Assembly: GCA_937928595.1 (NCBI GenBank)
Contig: CALGJV010000031.1
Location: 45,229-109,228, forward strand
Source: an uncultured Phycisphaerae bacterium
GTDB lineage: Bacteria > Planctomycetota > Phycisphaerae > UBA1845 > Fen-1342
Length of the DNA: 64,000 nt
Direction of reading: 5' to 3'
The position numbers and the translations under genes were made by a program. The notes under the pieces are model-generated. The model made no database searches and was not told the DNA's origin. It saw only the letters and a program-made list of their open reading frames with translations. Positions 36,522-45,286 of the stretch are shown here, in pieces. Positions within the stretch are counted from its first letter, which is position 1. Every line of letters begins with the position of its first letter.

Positions 36522-37834
36522 GCCTCGACACCCTCGCGCCCGACCGGCGCCGCCACCCCTGCCGCTCCGGCGGGGGGCACCGTCGCCCCGGGCAGGCGCA
36601 GTTCCCAGCGCCGCGGGAGATCAATCAGTCCGTGGGCCTGGAAGCGGTCGGTCACGCGAAACGCGCAACAGCCGACCGCCTCCGCCAGCACACCCAGCCC
36701 CACATGGTCGTTGATCGCCACGCGCCATTTGTACTGCCCGGCCAGCAGCGCCAGCCGCGGGAAGTGGATGAGCACCTCGCCGTCGCCGTACACGTCCACG
36801 GGCGGCAGGCCGTCCATGAGCGTCGTCGTGCCGCACACGTAGAAGTCATCGTGGCGCTTCAGGTTGAACACGAAGCTCGCGGACACCGGCCGCCGGGGCG
36901 CGAGCAGTCGAAAGCGCATCCGCACGCGCACGTCCTGTCCACTCTCCACTTCGCGCAGCGCGCGGCCGGTTTCGTCCTCGAACTCCACGTCGGTGATCCG
37001 AAACAGGGCCTCGGGCTCCGGCCGAGACGCAGGCACAGGAGCGGTCGGGGCCGCCGCCGGCACGGACGGCTCGTGGGCGTGACGGTGCGGCGCGCTGGTT
37101 GCCTCCAGATCGACCGCGTACCGGTCGACGACCTGGTCGGCCGGTCCGTAAGCCACCCGCTGCCCGTGCGCGAGGTATAGCGCTCGCCGGCAGAGCGTCT
37201 TGACCTGGTACGGATCGTGCGAGACGAACAGGATGGTGCAGCCCGAGTCGCGGATCTGATAGAACCGCTCGAGACACTTGCGCTGAAAGGCTTGGTCGCC
37301 GACGGCCAGAATCTCGTCGACGATCAGGATGTCCGGGTCCACGTGGATCGCCACGGCGAACGCCAGCCGGGCGTACATGCCGCTGGAGTACGTCTTGACC
37401 GGGTGGTCCATGAACTCGCCGATGTCCGCGAACGCCGCGATCGCGTCGAACCGCGCGCGAATCTCGGCTTCGGGCAGACCCAGGACCGCCGCGGCCATGA
37501 AAACGTTGTCGCGGCCGGTGAACTCGGGGTTGAAGCCCGCACCGAGCTCGAGCAGGGCGGCGACGCGGCCGTGCACGCGGCACTCGCCTTCGGTCGGCGT
37601 GACCGTGCCGCACAGGAGCTGGAGCAGCGTGGATTTGCCGGCGCCGTTGCGGCCGACGATCCCGACGGTCTCCCCCTTGTAAACGTCGAAGTCGACGCCG
37701 CGCAGCGCCCAGAACTCCTGGTAGTACGTGCGCTTTCCCCGCCCGACCATCTGCTTCAGCCGGTCGAACGGGCGCTGGTAGAAGCGGTAGGCCTTGCCGA
37801 GCTGGCGCGCGACGATGGCCGGCTCAGATGACAT
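36518..37834 (-). CDS. wzt: ABC transporter ATPase for polysaccharide export (Wzt-like, with C-terminal glycan-binding domain)
   Basis: A 438-residue protein. The N-terminal 250 residues form an ABC-2 exporter ATPase: Walker A GRNGAGKST, the degenerate KTYSSGMYARLAFA signature typical of Wzt/TagH, and Walker B ILIVDEILAVGD. After a Pro-rich linker, residues about 285-415 form a beta-sandwich like the Wzt C-terminal domain (FRITDVEFEDETGRALREVE, FVFNLKRHDDFYVCGT), which in O9a-type systems reads the modified chain end. This fits with the methyltransferase encoded next. It overlaps the permease gene by eleven bases and the methyltransferase gene by four. Confidence 0.9.
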   Translation of the reverse strand: MSSEPAIVARQLGKAYRFYQRPFDRLKQMVGRGKRTYYQEFWALRGVDFDVYKGETVGIVGRNGAGKSTLLQLLCGTVTPTEGECRVHGRVAALLELGAGFNPEFTGRDNVFMAAAVLGLPEAEIRARFDAIAAFADIGEFMDHPVKTYSSGMYARLAFAVAIHVDPDILIVDEILAVGDQAFQRKCLERFYQIRDSGCTILFVSHDPYQVKTLCRRALYLAHGQRVAYGPADQVVDRYAVDLEATSAPHRHAHEPSVPAAAPTAPVPASRPEPEALFRITDVEFEDETGRALREVESGQDVRVRMRFRLLAPRRPVSASFVFNLKRHDDFYVCGTTTLMDGLPPVDVYGDGEVLIHFPRLALLAGQYKWRVAINDHVGLGVLAEAVGCCAFRVTDRFQAHGLIDLPRRWELRLPGATVPPAGAAGVAAPVGREGVEA

Positions 37835-38696
37835 CGGCGAAGCCCTTGCGCGTCTTCATGAACCACATGAACCCCAGCCACGCGACCAGCCACGCCGCGA
37901 GCGATTGCAGGCCGAACGCGACCCAGGGCGGACCCGTGCCCCAGAACAGCACGCCCCGCAGTCCCTCCATCGCCGCCGCCAGCGGGTTGAGCTCGGCCAC
38001 CAGCCGGTAGCGCTCCGGGATGGCCGTCACCGGGTAGAACACCGGGCTGAGGAACATCAGGATCATCGTCACGACCGGCATGAACTGCCGCACGTCGCGC
38101 AGGTACACGCCCAGCGACGTCAGGAACCACGCCGCCCCGAGCGTCAGCAGCACCAGCGGCAGCGGCATCAGCGGCGCGAGCAGCGCCGTCGCCGGCGGCA
38201 GGCCGATCAGCACGACGTAGCCCACCAGCAGCACCGCGAAACTGACGACCGCGTTGAACGCGACCGCCACCAGCATGACCCACGGCAGGATCTCGAGCGG
38301 GAAGACGATCCGCTTTACGTAGCTCACGTTCTCGAGCAGCAGCGTCGGCGCGCGGTTCACGCACTCCGCGAACAGGTTGAACAGGATCAGCCCCGCGAAC
38401 AGCACCAGCGCGAAGTGTCCCGTCCCCTCGGTCCGGACGCCCCAGCGGTTCGGCCAGATCACGCTGAACACGAACGTGTAGACGGCGAGCAGCAGCAGCG
38501 GGATCAGCACCGACCACAGCATCCCGAGCATCGATGCCCGGTAGCGGGCCGCAATCTCGCGCTGCGCCAGCCGCCGGATCAGCGCCCGGTGCCGCCACGC
38601 GCACGTGAACACCTCCAGCGGGCTGCGCCACAGCTGGTAGCCCGCCGCCGAGGAGATCACCCGCACATCGGCCGAATCCGACAACGCACGCTCCAC
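37824..38696 (-). CDS. wzm: ABC-2 type polysaccharide export permease (Wzm-like)
   Basis: A 290-residue inner-membrane permease with six hydrophobic helices and the ABC2 signature (AQREIAARYRASMLGMLWSV, VYTFVFSVIWPN, and PRAPTL-like NRAPTLLLENVSYVKRIVFP). This pattern is characteristic of O-antigen and teichoic-acid exporters. It starts the four-gene operon with Wzt, methyltransferase and GT2-GT4. A GTG at 38696 is the best in-frame start, without a clear Shine-Dalgarno. It would move a polyprenyl-diphosphate-linked chain to the periplasm. Confidence 0.88.
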   Translation of the reverse strand: MERALSDSADVRVISSAAGYQLWRSPLEVFTCAWRHRALIRRLAQREIAARYRASMLGMLWSVLIPLLLLAVYTFVFSVIWPNRWGVRTEGTGHFALVLFAGLILFNLFAECVNRAPTLLLENVSYVKRIVFPLEILPWVMLVAVAFNAVVSFAVLLVGYVVLIGLPPATALLAPLMPLPLVLLTLGAAWFLTSLGVYLRDVRQFMPVVTMILMFLSPVFYPVTAIPERYRLVAELNPLAAAMEGLRGVLFWGTGPPWVAFGLQSLAAWLVAWLGFMWFMKTRKGFADVI

Positions 38697-38888
38697 ACAT
38701 CGCGCGCCGCCCGATGGCCCAAGTGCCGCCGGACGCGCGCCGCCCCCCCGCGGGCGACATATTCAACGCGCCGGCGCGGGCTGGCAAGCCCCGCCTGCGC
38801 CGTCCGGCGGCCGGCGCGCTGGTATCATGCCCGTTGCCGCCGCCGGCGCGCGACCCCGCGCCGCCGTCCGGCGCGCCTGGAGTCCGCC

Positions 38889-40319
38889 ATGCCCGCGCGC
38901 GTCGCACTCGTCCTCGCAGGAGCGCTCTTCGCCATGACCGCTACCGCCGCCGACCCGCTCCCGCCCGAAACGGCCGCCAGGATCGCAGCCGCCGCCCCGG
39001 CCCAGGCTCCGGCCAAGCCGGCCCGGCCGCGCCGCGTCCTGGTCTACACCGCCTGCAAGGGCTTCGTGCACAGCGCCATCCCGCACGGCACGGCCGCGCT
39101 CCAGGCCATCGGCCGGAAGTCCGGGGCGTTCGAGGTCGTCGTGGCCGACCAGCCGGACGCGTTCCAGCCGGAGAACCTCGCGCGGTTCGACGCGGTGTGC
39201 TTCAACAACACGACCGGCGAGTTGTTCGACGATGCCGCCCTCCGACAGAGTCTGCTGGATTTCGTCCGCCACGGGAAGGGCCTGGTCGGCCTTCACGCGG
39301 CCACCGACTGCTTCTACCAGTGGCCGGAGTTCGGCGAGCTGATGGGCGGCTACTTCGACGGCCACCCGTGGAACGAAACGGTGACGGTGAAGGTGGACGA
39401 GCCGCGGCACCCGGTCGTCGCGAACTTCGGGGGGCGGTCGTTCGAGATCGCGGACGAGATCTACCAGTTCAAGGCGCCGTACTCGCGCGACCGGCTGCGC
39501 GTGCTGCTGAGCCTGGACATCGACAAGACGGACATGAAGAAGGCCGGCATCAAGCGCAGCGACGGCGATTTCGCGGTGAGCTGGGTGCGGACGTTCGGGC
39601 TGGGCCGGGTGTTCTACTGCGCGCTCGGCCACCGCGAGGAGATCTTCTGGAACCCGGCGGTGCTCGCGCACTACCTCGCGGGGATCCAGTACGCGCTGGG
39701 CGACCTGCCGGCCGACGGTCTGCCGAGCAGCCACGTGCAGGGCGACACGGTGCTGCTGTTCAACGGAAAAGACCTGACCGGCTGGATCGCCAGGCCGGGG
39801 AGCTGGGCGGTCGAGGACGGGGCCCTGGCCCGCAAAGGGGGCGGCGACATCTGGTGCGAACAGCCGTTCGGCGATTTCGAGCTGAGCCTCGAGTTCAAAT
39901 TCGTGGCCGGTGCCAATAGCGGCGTGTTCTTCCGCACGGGCGACATCCGCGACTGCGTGCAGACGGGCATCGAGCTCCAGGTGCTGGACTCGGCGGCCAA
40001 GACCGAGCCCGACAAGCACGACTGCGGCGCGATCTACGACTGCCTCGCGCCGGCGAAGAACGCGGTGAAGCCGGCGGGCGAGTGGAACCGGCTCACGCTG
40101 ACCTGCCGCGGGCCGCGGATCAAGGCGGTGCTGAACGACGCGCCCATCATCGACATGGACCTGGACCGCTGGACCGAGGCGGGCCGGAACCCGGACGGCA
40201 CGGCCAACAAGTTCCGCGCGGCCCTGCGGGACTTTCCGCGCGCCGGGCGGATCGGCTTGCAGGACCACGGGGCGAGCGTGTGGTACCGGAACATCCGGGT
40301 CAGACCGCTGACGCCGTAG
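38889..40319 (+). CDS. Secreted ThuA-DUF1080 fusion protein
   Basis: A 476-residue exported protein with signal peptide (about 1-21). Residues about 48-275 form a ThuA domain, a glutamine amidotransferase-like fold linked to trehalose/sugar use (VLVYTACKGFVHSAIP, GLVGLHAATDCFYQWPEF). Residues about 290-475 form a DUF1080 jelly roll (LFNGKDLTGWIARPGSW, FRTGDIRDCVQTGIELQVLD), a family now called 3-keto-disaccharide hydrolase. The combination is abundant in Planctomycetota and suggests cleavage of 3-keto-glycosides. TGGAG precedes the ATG, and TATCAT at 38823-38828 may be the -10. It is divergent from wzm. Confidence 0.87.
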   Translation: MPARVALVLAGALFAMTATAADPLPPETAARIAAAAPAQAPAKPARPRRVLVYTACKGFVHSAIPHGTAALQAIGRKSGAFEVVVADQPDAFQPENLARFDAVCFNNTTGELFDDAALRQSLLDFVRHGKGLVGLHAATDCFYQWPEFGELMGGYFDGHPWNETVTVKVDEPRHPVVANFGGRSFEIADEIYQFKAPYSRDRLRVLLSLDIDKTDMKKAGIKRSDGDFAVSWVRTFGLGRVFYCALGHREEIFWNPAVLAHYLAGIQYALGDLPADGLPSSHVQGDTVLLFNGKDLTGWIARPGSWAVEDGALARKGGGDIWCEQPFGDFELSLEFKFVAGANSGVFFRTGDIRDCVQTGIELQVLDSAAKTEPDKHDCGAIYDCLAPAKNAVKPAGEWNRLTLTCRGPRIKAVLNDAPIIDMDLDRWTEAGRNPDGTANKFRAALRDFPRAGRIGLQDHGASVWYRNIRVRPLTP

Positions 40320-40553
40320 AGGGGGTCCGCGCCGGGCAGTCGATGCCCGCCCGGCGGGCTGACCCGGGCCTGGTAGCCGGGGCTCGGACGGCGGCGACGC
40401 GCGATCCCGACCCGCCACTCGCTTCTCATCGCATCGACCCTCGGTCTTTTCCGAGCAATCGCGCGTTCCCGCTCCGGCCGGGTTGACGCGGTTCCGGCTG
40501 TGCCGTCCCAAACGGAAGTCGCGACCCCGGCGAACCGAGGGCCCTCTCCGGCG

Positions 40554-40559
40554 TACAAT
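40554..40559 (+). promoter_or_regulatory. TACAAT -10 box, leaderless start of the phosphoesterase gene
   Basis: TACAAT ends six bases before the ATG at 40566, placing the transcript start at the start codon. The gene lacks a Shine-Dalgarno. TTGACG at 40483-40488 is too far away to be its -35. Confidence 0.5.
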
Positions 40560-40565
40560 CGTCGC

Positions 40566-41558
40566 ATGGGCATCCCCCCTTCCACAGAGTCGGCCGCAGA
40601 GCATCCCGGCGCGGCGGCCGTCGGCCGAAGCGCGGCTGTCGCGGCCGAAACCGCGCGCGTTGCGGGCGATAACGTGCCAGCCAAGCGGCCGGCCCGCCGG
40701 TTGACGCGGCGGCGTTTTCTGCTCGGCGCGGGCGGGCTGCTCGCGGGTCTGGGCGGCGGTGCGGCGTACGCGCGCTACGTGGAGCCGTACTGGCCGACCT
40801 GGCGGCGGCTGACGATGGACCTGCCCGGGCTCGGCGCGGGGCTGAGCGGGGCGCGGCTCGTGCAGCTTTCGGACCTGCACGTCGCGCCCAACATGCCGAT
40901 GGAGTATCTCCGCCGGCACCTGAGGAATGTCGTCGCATCCGGGCCGGACCTGATCGTGCTGACCGGCGACTACGTGACGCGGGCGATCGTCCGCGACGCG
41001 GCCGCGCTGCGCGCCCTGCTGGCGGAGCTGCGCGCGCCGCTCGGCGTGTTCGCCGTGCTGGGTAACCACGATTACGGCGTGCACGAGCCGCGGCGGGGAC
41101 CGGTCATCGGATCGTGGCCGAACCACATTGGGCGGATCGTCGCCGACGCGGGCGTGACGGTGCTGCGGAACGAGGTGTGCCGAATCGAACGCGGCGGGGC
41201 CGTGCTGCAACTGGTCGGACTCGACGACCTGTGGAGCGGCCTCTGCGATCCGCAGGCGGCCTTCGCGGAGGTCACTCCCAGCGAACCGTGCATCGCGCTG
41301 GCCCACAACCCCGACACCCTCCCGCTGCTGCGCGACCGGCCCTGTCGCTGGGTGCTCAGCGGGCACACGCACGGCGGGCAGGTTCGCGTGCCGCTGCTGG
41401 GGCCGGTCGTCCTCCCCGTGCGCGACAAGACGCACGATGCCGGGTTGTTCACGGTGGGATCGCAGCGGCTGTACGTGAACCGCGGCCTGGGCTATCTGCT
41501 GCCGGTGCGCTTCAACTGCCGGCCGGAGATCACGGAGTTCACGCTGTCGGCGGGGTAA
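40566..41558 (+). CDS. Tat-exported metallophosphoesterase (YkuE/YaeI-like)
   Basis: A 330-residue calcineurin-like phosphoesterase. A twin-arginine signal (LTRRRFLLGAGGLLAGLGGG, about residues 47-66) follows a 45-residue polar leader. The metal-binding motifs are in order: QLSDLHV, TGDYV, GNHDYG and, near the end, SGHTHGGQV. YkuE and YaeI relatives hydrolyse UDP-diacylglucosamine-like or other phosphodiesters at the membrane. The long N-terminus before the Tat motif is unusual; an internal start is possible, but the leaderless -10 box supports 40566. A hairpin overlaps the stop codon. Confidence 0.87.
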   Translation: MGIPPSTESAAEHPGAAAVGRSAAVAAETARVAGDNVPAKRPARRLTRRRFLLGAGGLLAGLGGGAAYARYVEPYWPTWRRLTMDLPGLGAGLSGARLVQLSDLHVAPNMPMEYLRRHLRNVVASGPDLIVLTGDYVTRAIVRDAAALRALLAELRAPLGVFAVLGNHDYGVHEPRRGPVIGSWPNHIGRIVADAGVTVLRNEVCRIERGGAVLQLVGLDDLWSGLCDPQAAFAEVTPSEPCIALAHNPDTLPLLRDRPCRWVLSGHTHGGQVRVPLLGPVVLPVRDKTHDAGLFTVGSQRLYVNRGLGYLLPVRFNCRPEITEFTLSAG

Positions 41559-41579
41559 CGGGCGCGGCGTCCGCCCGTT
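41557..41579 (+). terminator. Hairpin at the phosphoesterase stop
   Basis: AACGGGCG and CGCCCGTT form a perfect eight-base stem with a seven-base loop, beginning within the TAA stop codon. Likely an intrinsic or Rho-aided terminator. Confidence 0.5.
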
Positions 41580-41726
41580 CAGCAAGCATCGTGCCTGCGC
41601 CGCGCAGCAGGGCCGGCGACCCACCCGCAGCTTCAGGCCGCATATGGCAGCTCGTCCGCCCGGACGGACCCGAGATGCGCCGCCGGCCGGTTACAGGAAC
41701 CCTGCGAAGTTTGCCGGAGCGCGACG

Positions 41727-42146
41727 TTACCGCTGCGGACACCGCGTCGTGAAGCGCCGCACCGGGCTGGACGTGCGCTCCGTCTCGCCCACGGCCACGA
41801 CCCGCCAGTAATGCGCCGTGCAGGTCGGCAGGTCGACGAGCTGGTACGTCGTCTGGTCGGTCGTCACGATCAGCGGCGGGTTCGAGTCCGGCCCCGCGTA
41901 GAGCTCGTACTCGACGGCCCCCGGCACCCGGCTCCACGAGAACAACACCAGCGAGGCCGACACGTTCTCCGCGTTCGCGCTCGGCGCGAACAGCACCGGC
42001 GCGCCGAGCCGGGCGCGCGGCGCGGCCTCGCGCCCGCTGCCGTCATCGGCCGCGTCCGGTCCGAACAGGCAGCCGGCCGTTCCCGCCGCCGCCGTCGCCG
42101 CCGCGCAGAGCCCCAGCAACCACCCCGTTTTTCGCCTGCGATCCAT
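41727..42146 (-). CDS. Lipoprotein with fibronectin type III-like domain
   Basis: A 139-residue protein with a signal peptide ending AAAGTAGC (lipobox). The mature domain has the alternating strands of a fibronectin type III fold (LVLFSWSRVPGAVEYELYAG, TYQLVDLPTCTAHYWRVVAV), including the conserved W and Y positions. GGAGGCGGG precedes the ATG. It lies 116 bases upstream (in genomic terms) of the GHL10 gene end and on the same strand, so it may be read through from it. It is probably an envelope or carbohydrate-binding accessory. Confidence 0.72.
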   Translation of the reverse strand: MDRRRKTGWLLGLCAAATAAAGTAGCLFGPDAADDGSGREAAPRARLGAPVLFAPSANAENVSASLVLFSWSRVPGAVEYELYAGPDSNPPLIVTTDQTTYQLVDLPTCTAHYWRVVAVGETERTSSPVRRFTTRCPQR

Positions 42147-42262
42147 GACGCCCGCCTCCGAACGGAGCGCCGGCCGGCCCGCACGAGCGGGCGCAGCCGG
42201 GGCACTCCCTTCCCTTCCGGACGGTTATAGGCTTGCGACCGTGCGCGATTCCACCCTGCCAC

Positions 42263-43468
42263 TCATTCGCGGGCCGCGGCCGCCACCGCCCGCCGCCGCA
42301 GGTCCTGCACCGCGTCGTAGGCGTTCGGGTCGCGGCCGGTCGGGAACAGCGCGTCGTACGAGAAGAGCGCCCAGTCCCCGCCCCAGCGCGCACACGCCGC
42401 GAGCTGCGCCTCGAGCCCCGCGGCCGAATCGAGCTTGTATACGCCCACGCCCGGCACGATGCGCCGGCCGGGCGCGGCGGAGCGATACGCCTCGATGTCG
42501 GCCACGAACGCGGCGAGCCGCTCGGAGTAAGCCATGGGCAGCAACGCGTCGACCAACCCACCCCGCAGCCACGCCGGGCCATTTTGGAGGTAATCGCGGT
42601 AGCCCTCGTCCGGGTCGTTCCAGACCGCGGCCGTCAGCGTCGCGCCCGGCCGTGTGCGCCGCACGGCCTGCCGGACCTCGGCGACGGTGCGGGTCACCTG
42701 GTCGGCGCGCCAGGCGTCCCAGGCGGCGGGGTCCTCGTCCGGCGTGCGGCCGGTCTCGCGACGGTACAGCCCCAGTGTCTGAGCGTCCCGCGGGAAACGC
42801 GCGCGTGCGTTCGGTATTCCGTCCCAGGCAAACCGTACGTAGTCCAGATGGACGCCGTCCACGTCGTAGTTGGCCACGATCTCCGTCACGACGTTCGCGA
42901 TGTGCCGTCGAACCTCGGGGCGGCAGGGATTCAGAATGACGTAGAAGTCGCCCAGCGGCTGACGGCGGCCGCGCGCATCCGCCACGAACCAGTCCGGGTG
43001 CGCATGGTAGAGCTGCCTCTTGACCGGCGGCGGCGTGCGGCCGCGCCAGCCCGGCATGACGTTCACCCACGCCTCGATTCGCAACCCGCGGCGGTGAGCC
43101 TCGGACACGGCGAGGGCGAGCGGGTCGTAGCCGGGATCCCGGAAGTCGAACTCGCGCGACCACGGTTCCAGCCGCGACGGATACGCCACGGTGCCCTCGC
43201 CGCGCACCTGCCAAAGCACGGTGTTGGCTCCCAGCGCCGCGCACCGGGCCATGATCCGGCGGACGTCCTCGGGCGTGCGGTAGTGGTAGCGAGCCACCCA
43301 GATGGCCCGCATCGGCGACGGCAGCGGGCGCGGCGGTCGCCGGCCGGCCGGGGCGAGTCGCGGGCCTGCGCCGCCGATTTCGGGCCCGGAGCGGCACCCC
43401 AGCGGAACTAGGAGGGTGAGCAGTGCGAGGCCGATGGTCGCGCGCGCGGGGGGCATGCGGTTGAGCAT
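42263..43468 (-). CDS. GHL10-type glycosyl hydrolase-like lipoprotein
   Basis: A 401-residue lipoprotein (lipobox VPLGC at about residue 25). The domain at about 52-370 is the GHL10 family (PF02638, formerly DUF187), a TIM barrel related to glycoside hydrolases: MRAIWVARYH, ALGANTVLWQVRGEG, LRIEAWVNVMPG, DGVHLDYVRFA (acidic pair near strand 4) and LLPMAYS. Some relatives act on peptidoglycan (YngK-like). The start MLNRMPPAR at 43468 lacks a Shine-Dalgarno but has TACTGT eight bases upstream. The substrate is unknown. Confidence 0.85.
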   Translation of the reverse strand: MLNRMPPARATIGLALLTLLVPLGCRSGPEIGGAGPRLAPAGRRPPRPLPSPMRAIWVARYHYRTPEDVRRIMARCAALGANTVLWQVRGEGTVAYPSRLEPWSREFDFRDPGYDPLALAVSEAHRRGLRIEAWVNVMPGWRGRTPPPVKRQLYHAHPDWFVADARGRRQPLGDFYVILNPCRPEVRRHIANVVTEIVANYDVDGVHLDYVRFAWDGIPNARARFPRDAQTLGLYRRETGRTPDEDPAAWDAWRADQVTRTVAEVRQAVRRTRPGATLTAAVWNDPDEGYRDYLQNGPAWLRGGLVDALLPMAYSERLAAFVADIEAYRSAAPGRRIVPGVGVYKLDSAAGLEAQLAACARWGGDWALFSYDALFPTGRDPNAYDAVQDLRRRAVAAAARE

Positions 43469-43769
43469 CAGGGGGCACAGTAGAGCAGCGCCGGGCGGAG
43501 GCGTCAAAGTGCGCCGCGCGTCCGCGCAGCGCGAGTTGCGCCGCGGCGCAGATTGTGCCCCGCTCCGGGCCGCGCGTCTCATAACACGTCCGCCGCGCCG
43601 CCCGCCGCGAACGCTCGCTGAACCCCCTCCGCTCCTGCGTCGATAAATCCCATGGGCCGCCCGACGCGCGGCCGCGAACACCGGCCGACGGTTCTGCGCC
43701 CGCGCGGCATCCGTCGGAGCGTGACCCGGCGCCCGTTCGCCGCGGGCGGCCGGTGGAGCAGGAGTGGCG
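43469..43769. other. Divergent spacer between GHL10 and the flagellar operon (301 bases)
   Basis: No gene. On the minus strand TACTGT (43477-43482) is a probable -10 for GHL10. On the plus strand TGAACCCC (43619-43626), a 12-base spacer and GTCGATAA (43639-43646) weakly resemble a flagellar sigma28 promoter (TAAAGTTT-N11-GCCGATAA). The -35 match is poor, so this remains a suggestion for control of the flagellar operon. Confidence 0.3.
43477..43482 (-). promoter_or_regulatory. TACTGT -10 box, near-leaderless start of the GHL10 gene
   Basis: TACTGT on the minus strand sits eight bases before the ATG at 43468, leaving a leader of about two bases. No Shine-Dalgarno is present. Confidence 0.45.
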
Positions 43770-44339
43770 ATGGCTGCCGAGAAAGCGGACAAGGGCGCTG
43801 AGGCGCCGCCGAAATCGAGCAAGAAGCCCCTCATCCTGGGCATCGTCGGGGCCGTCGTGGTGCTTCAGGGCGTCGGGTTCTTCCTGTTCTTCAAGTCCGC
43901 CGGCGGCGCAACGCCGGCGACCGCTGAAGCCGCGTCGTCCGGGCAAGGTGCCGCGGCCGCGCCGGCCGGTCCGGCCGAGGGCCCCGTGCCGACCCTGGGC
44001 GACGGCCCGAGCAAGGCCACCGCCGAGATTCAGCTCTTGAAGAGCTTCAAGGTCCCCAACGACAAGAGCGGCGTGCTTCGCATCTACGACCTCGACATCG
44101 TCATCCGGGTACCTGCCGAGCGCAAGGACGCCGTGAAGGCCAAGACCGACGAGCACGCCGGCGAGCTGGCCGACACCGTCGTGCGGATCGTTCGCGGCGC
44201 CAGCGAACGCATGCTGCGTGAGGACGACCTGCGCGGCCTGCGGAGCCAGCTCCTGGAGGGAATGCGCGAAGTGCTCGGTGCGGAAACGCCGATCGATCGC
44301 GTGCTGATCACCCGGTTCGTGCCGATCCGCGCCGACTGA
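43770..44339 (+). CDS. fliL: Flagellar basal body-associated protein FliL
   Basis: A 189-residue single-pass inner-membrane protein that surrounds stators and tunes motor torque. A short cytoplasmic basic tail is followed by one helix (about 22-44), a Pro/Ala linker, and the FliL periplasmic domain. The latter includes LRIYDLDIVIRVPAERKDAV, an ELADTVVRIVRG segment and LRGLRSQLLEGMREVLG, ending VLITRFVPIRAD. AGGAG seven bases before the ATG at 43770 sets the start; a GTG two codons earlier is possible. It opens the operon fliL-fliN-fliO-fliP-fliQ-fliR-flhB. Confidence 0.87.
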   Translation: MAAEKADKGAEAPPKSSKKPLILGIVGAVVVLQGVGFFLFFKSAGGATPATAEAASSGQGAAAAPAGPAEGPVPTLGDGPSKATAEIQLLKSFKVPNDKSGVLRIYDLDIVIRVPAERKDAVKAKTDEHAGELADTVVRIVRGASERMLREDDLRGLRSQLLEGMREVLGAETPIDRVLITRFVPIRAD

Positions 44340-44379
44340 CCCGGTCGGCTCGGGACCAGCGACAAGGAAGTCCGAGTCC

Positions 44380-45237
44380 ATGCCCGACGAAACCAACTCG
44401 CCGCCACCCGCCCCGGAGCCGCAGGACGCCGCTGCGCCGCCGCCGTCGGAGCCGACCGCGGCCGGGTTACCGTCCGAGCCGCTCCCTGCGGAACGGCCCG
44501 TCGCCCCCGAGCCCGACGCGGCAGAGATGTTTGCCGAGGTCGCGCCCGAGGCGGCCGCGACGGCACCAGCCGCCGCGGGGGACGGTACCGACCCCAACGT
44601 CATGAGCCAGGCCGAACTCGATGCGCTCATGGCCCAGGCCGGGACGGTTGCCGCGCCGGCGGCCGCGCCCAAACCTGCCGCGACCGCCGGAAACTCGCTG
44701 AGCCAGGAAGAGCTGGACGCTCTGATCGCCCAGGCCGGTGATAACGCACCGACGGCGCCGCGGCCGAAAATGGCCCAGCCCGCGGCGGCCGCACCGCCGG
44801 AGGACCCGCTCGCGGCCGAGATGGCCGCCGCGATCGCCGCCGAGGCTGCGGCGCAGGCGGCCCCCGCGGCCGAAGCGCCGGGCCCCGCCGTGATCGGCGA
44901 GGTCCGCGTGCCGGTGCCTCCGGGCGATCCCGAACTCTTCGAGCCGGCGTCGCTGGAGCGCCCCGCGGCGGCCCCGGCCGCCGCCACGCTCGACCTGCTC
45001 GAGGATGTGCACCTCGAGGTCAAGATTGAGCTGGGTCGTGCCCAGATGTACATCGAGGATGTGCTCCGCCTGGGCGCCGGTTCGGTCGTCGAGCTGGACA
45101 AGCTCGCGGGCGACCCGGTCGACATCTACGTCAACGACCGGCTGATCGCGCGGGGCGAAGTGCTCGTCCTCAACGATAACTTCTGTGTTCGCATCAACGG
45201 CATCGAAAGCCCGATCCCGGAGCTGGCGCGCGGTTGA
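44380..45237 (+). CDS. fliN: Flagellar motor switch protein FliN with two CheY-binding-like motifs
   Basis: A 285-residue C-ring protein. Residues about 200-280 are the FliN/SpoA domain (LLEDVHLEVKIELGRAQMYI, then LGAGSVVELDKLAGDPVDIY and RLIARGEVLV). The first 190 residues are low-complexity Ala/Pro with two nearly identical motifs, MSQAELDALMAQAG and LSQEELDALIAQAG. These resemble the N-terminal EIDAL peptide of FliM and FliY that binds phosphorylated CheY. Normal FliN is about 130 residues and lacks this. No fliM is in view, so this protein may partly take its signal-receiving role. AAGGAAG precedes the ATG. Confidence 0.88.
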   Translation: MPDETNSPPPAPEPQDAAAPPPSEPTAAGLPSEPLPAERPVAPEPDAAEMFAEVAPEAAATAPAAAGDGTDPNVMSQAELDALMAQAGTVAAPAAAPKPAATAGNSLSQEELDALIAQAGDNAPTAPRPKMAQPAAAAPPEDPLAAEMAAAIAAEAAAQAAPAAEAPGPAVIGEVRVPVPPGDPELFEPASLERPAAAPAAATLDLLEDVHLEVKIELGRAQMYIEDVLRLGAGSVVELDKLAGDPVDIYVNDRLIARGEVLVLNDNFCVRINGIESPIPELARG

Positions 45238-45286
45238 GTAACGCCGCCGGCCCCGCGCGCCGCGGAGCGGCGCCGAGGAGTACGCC

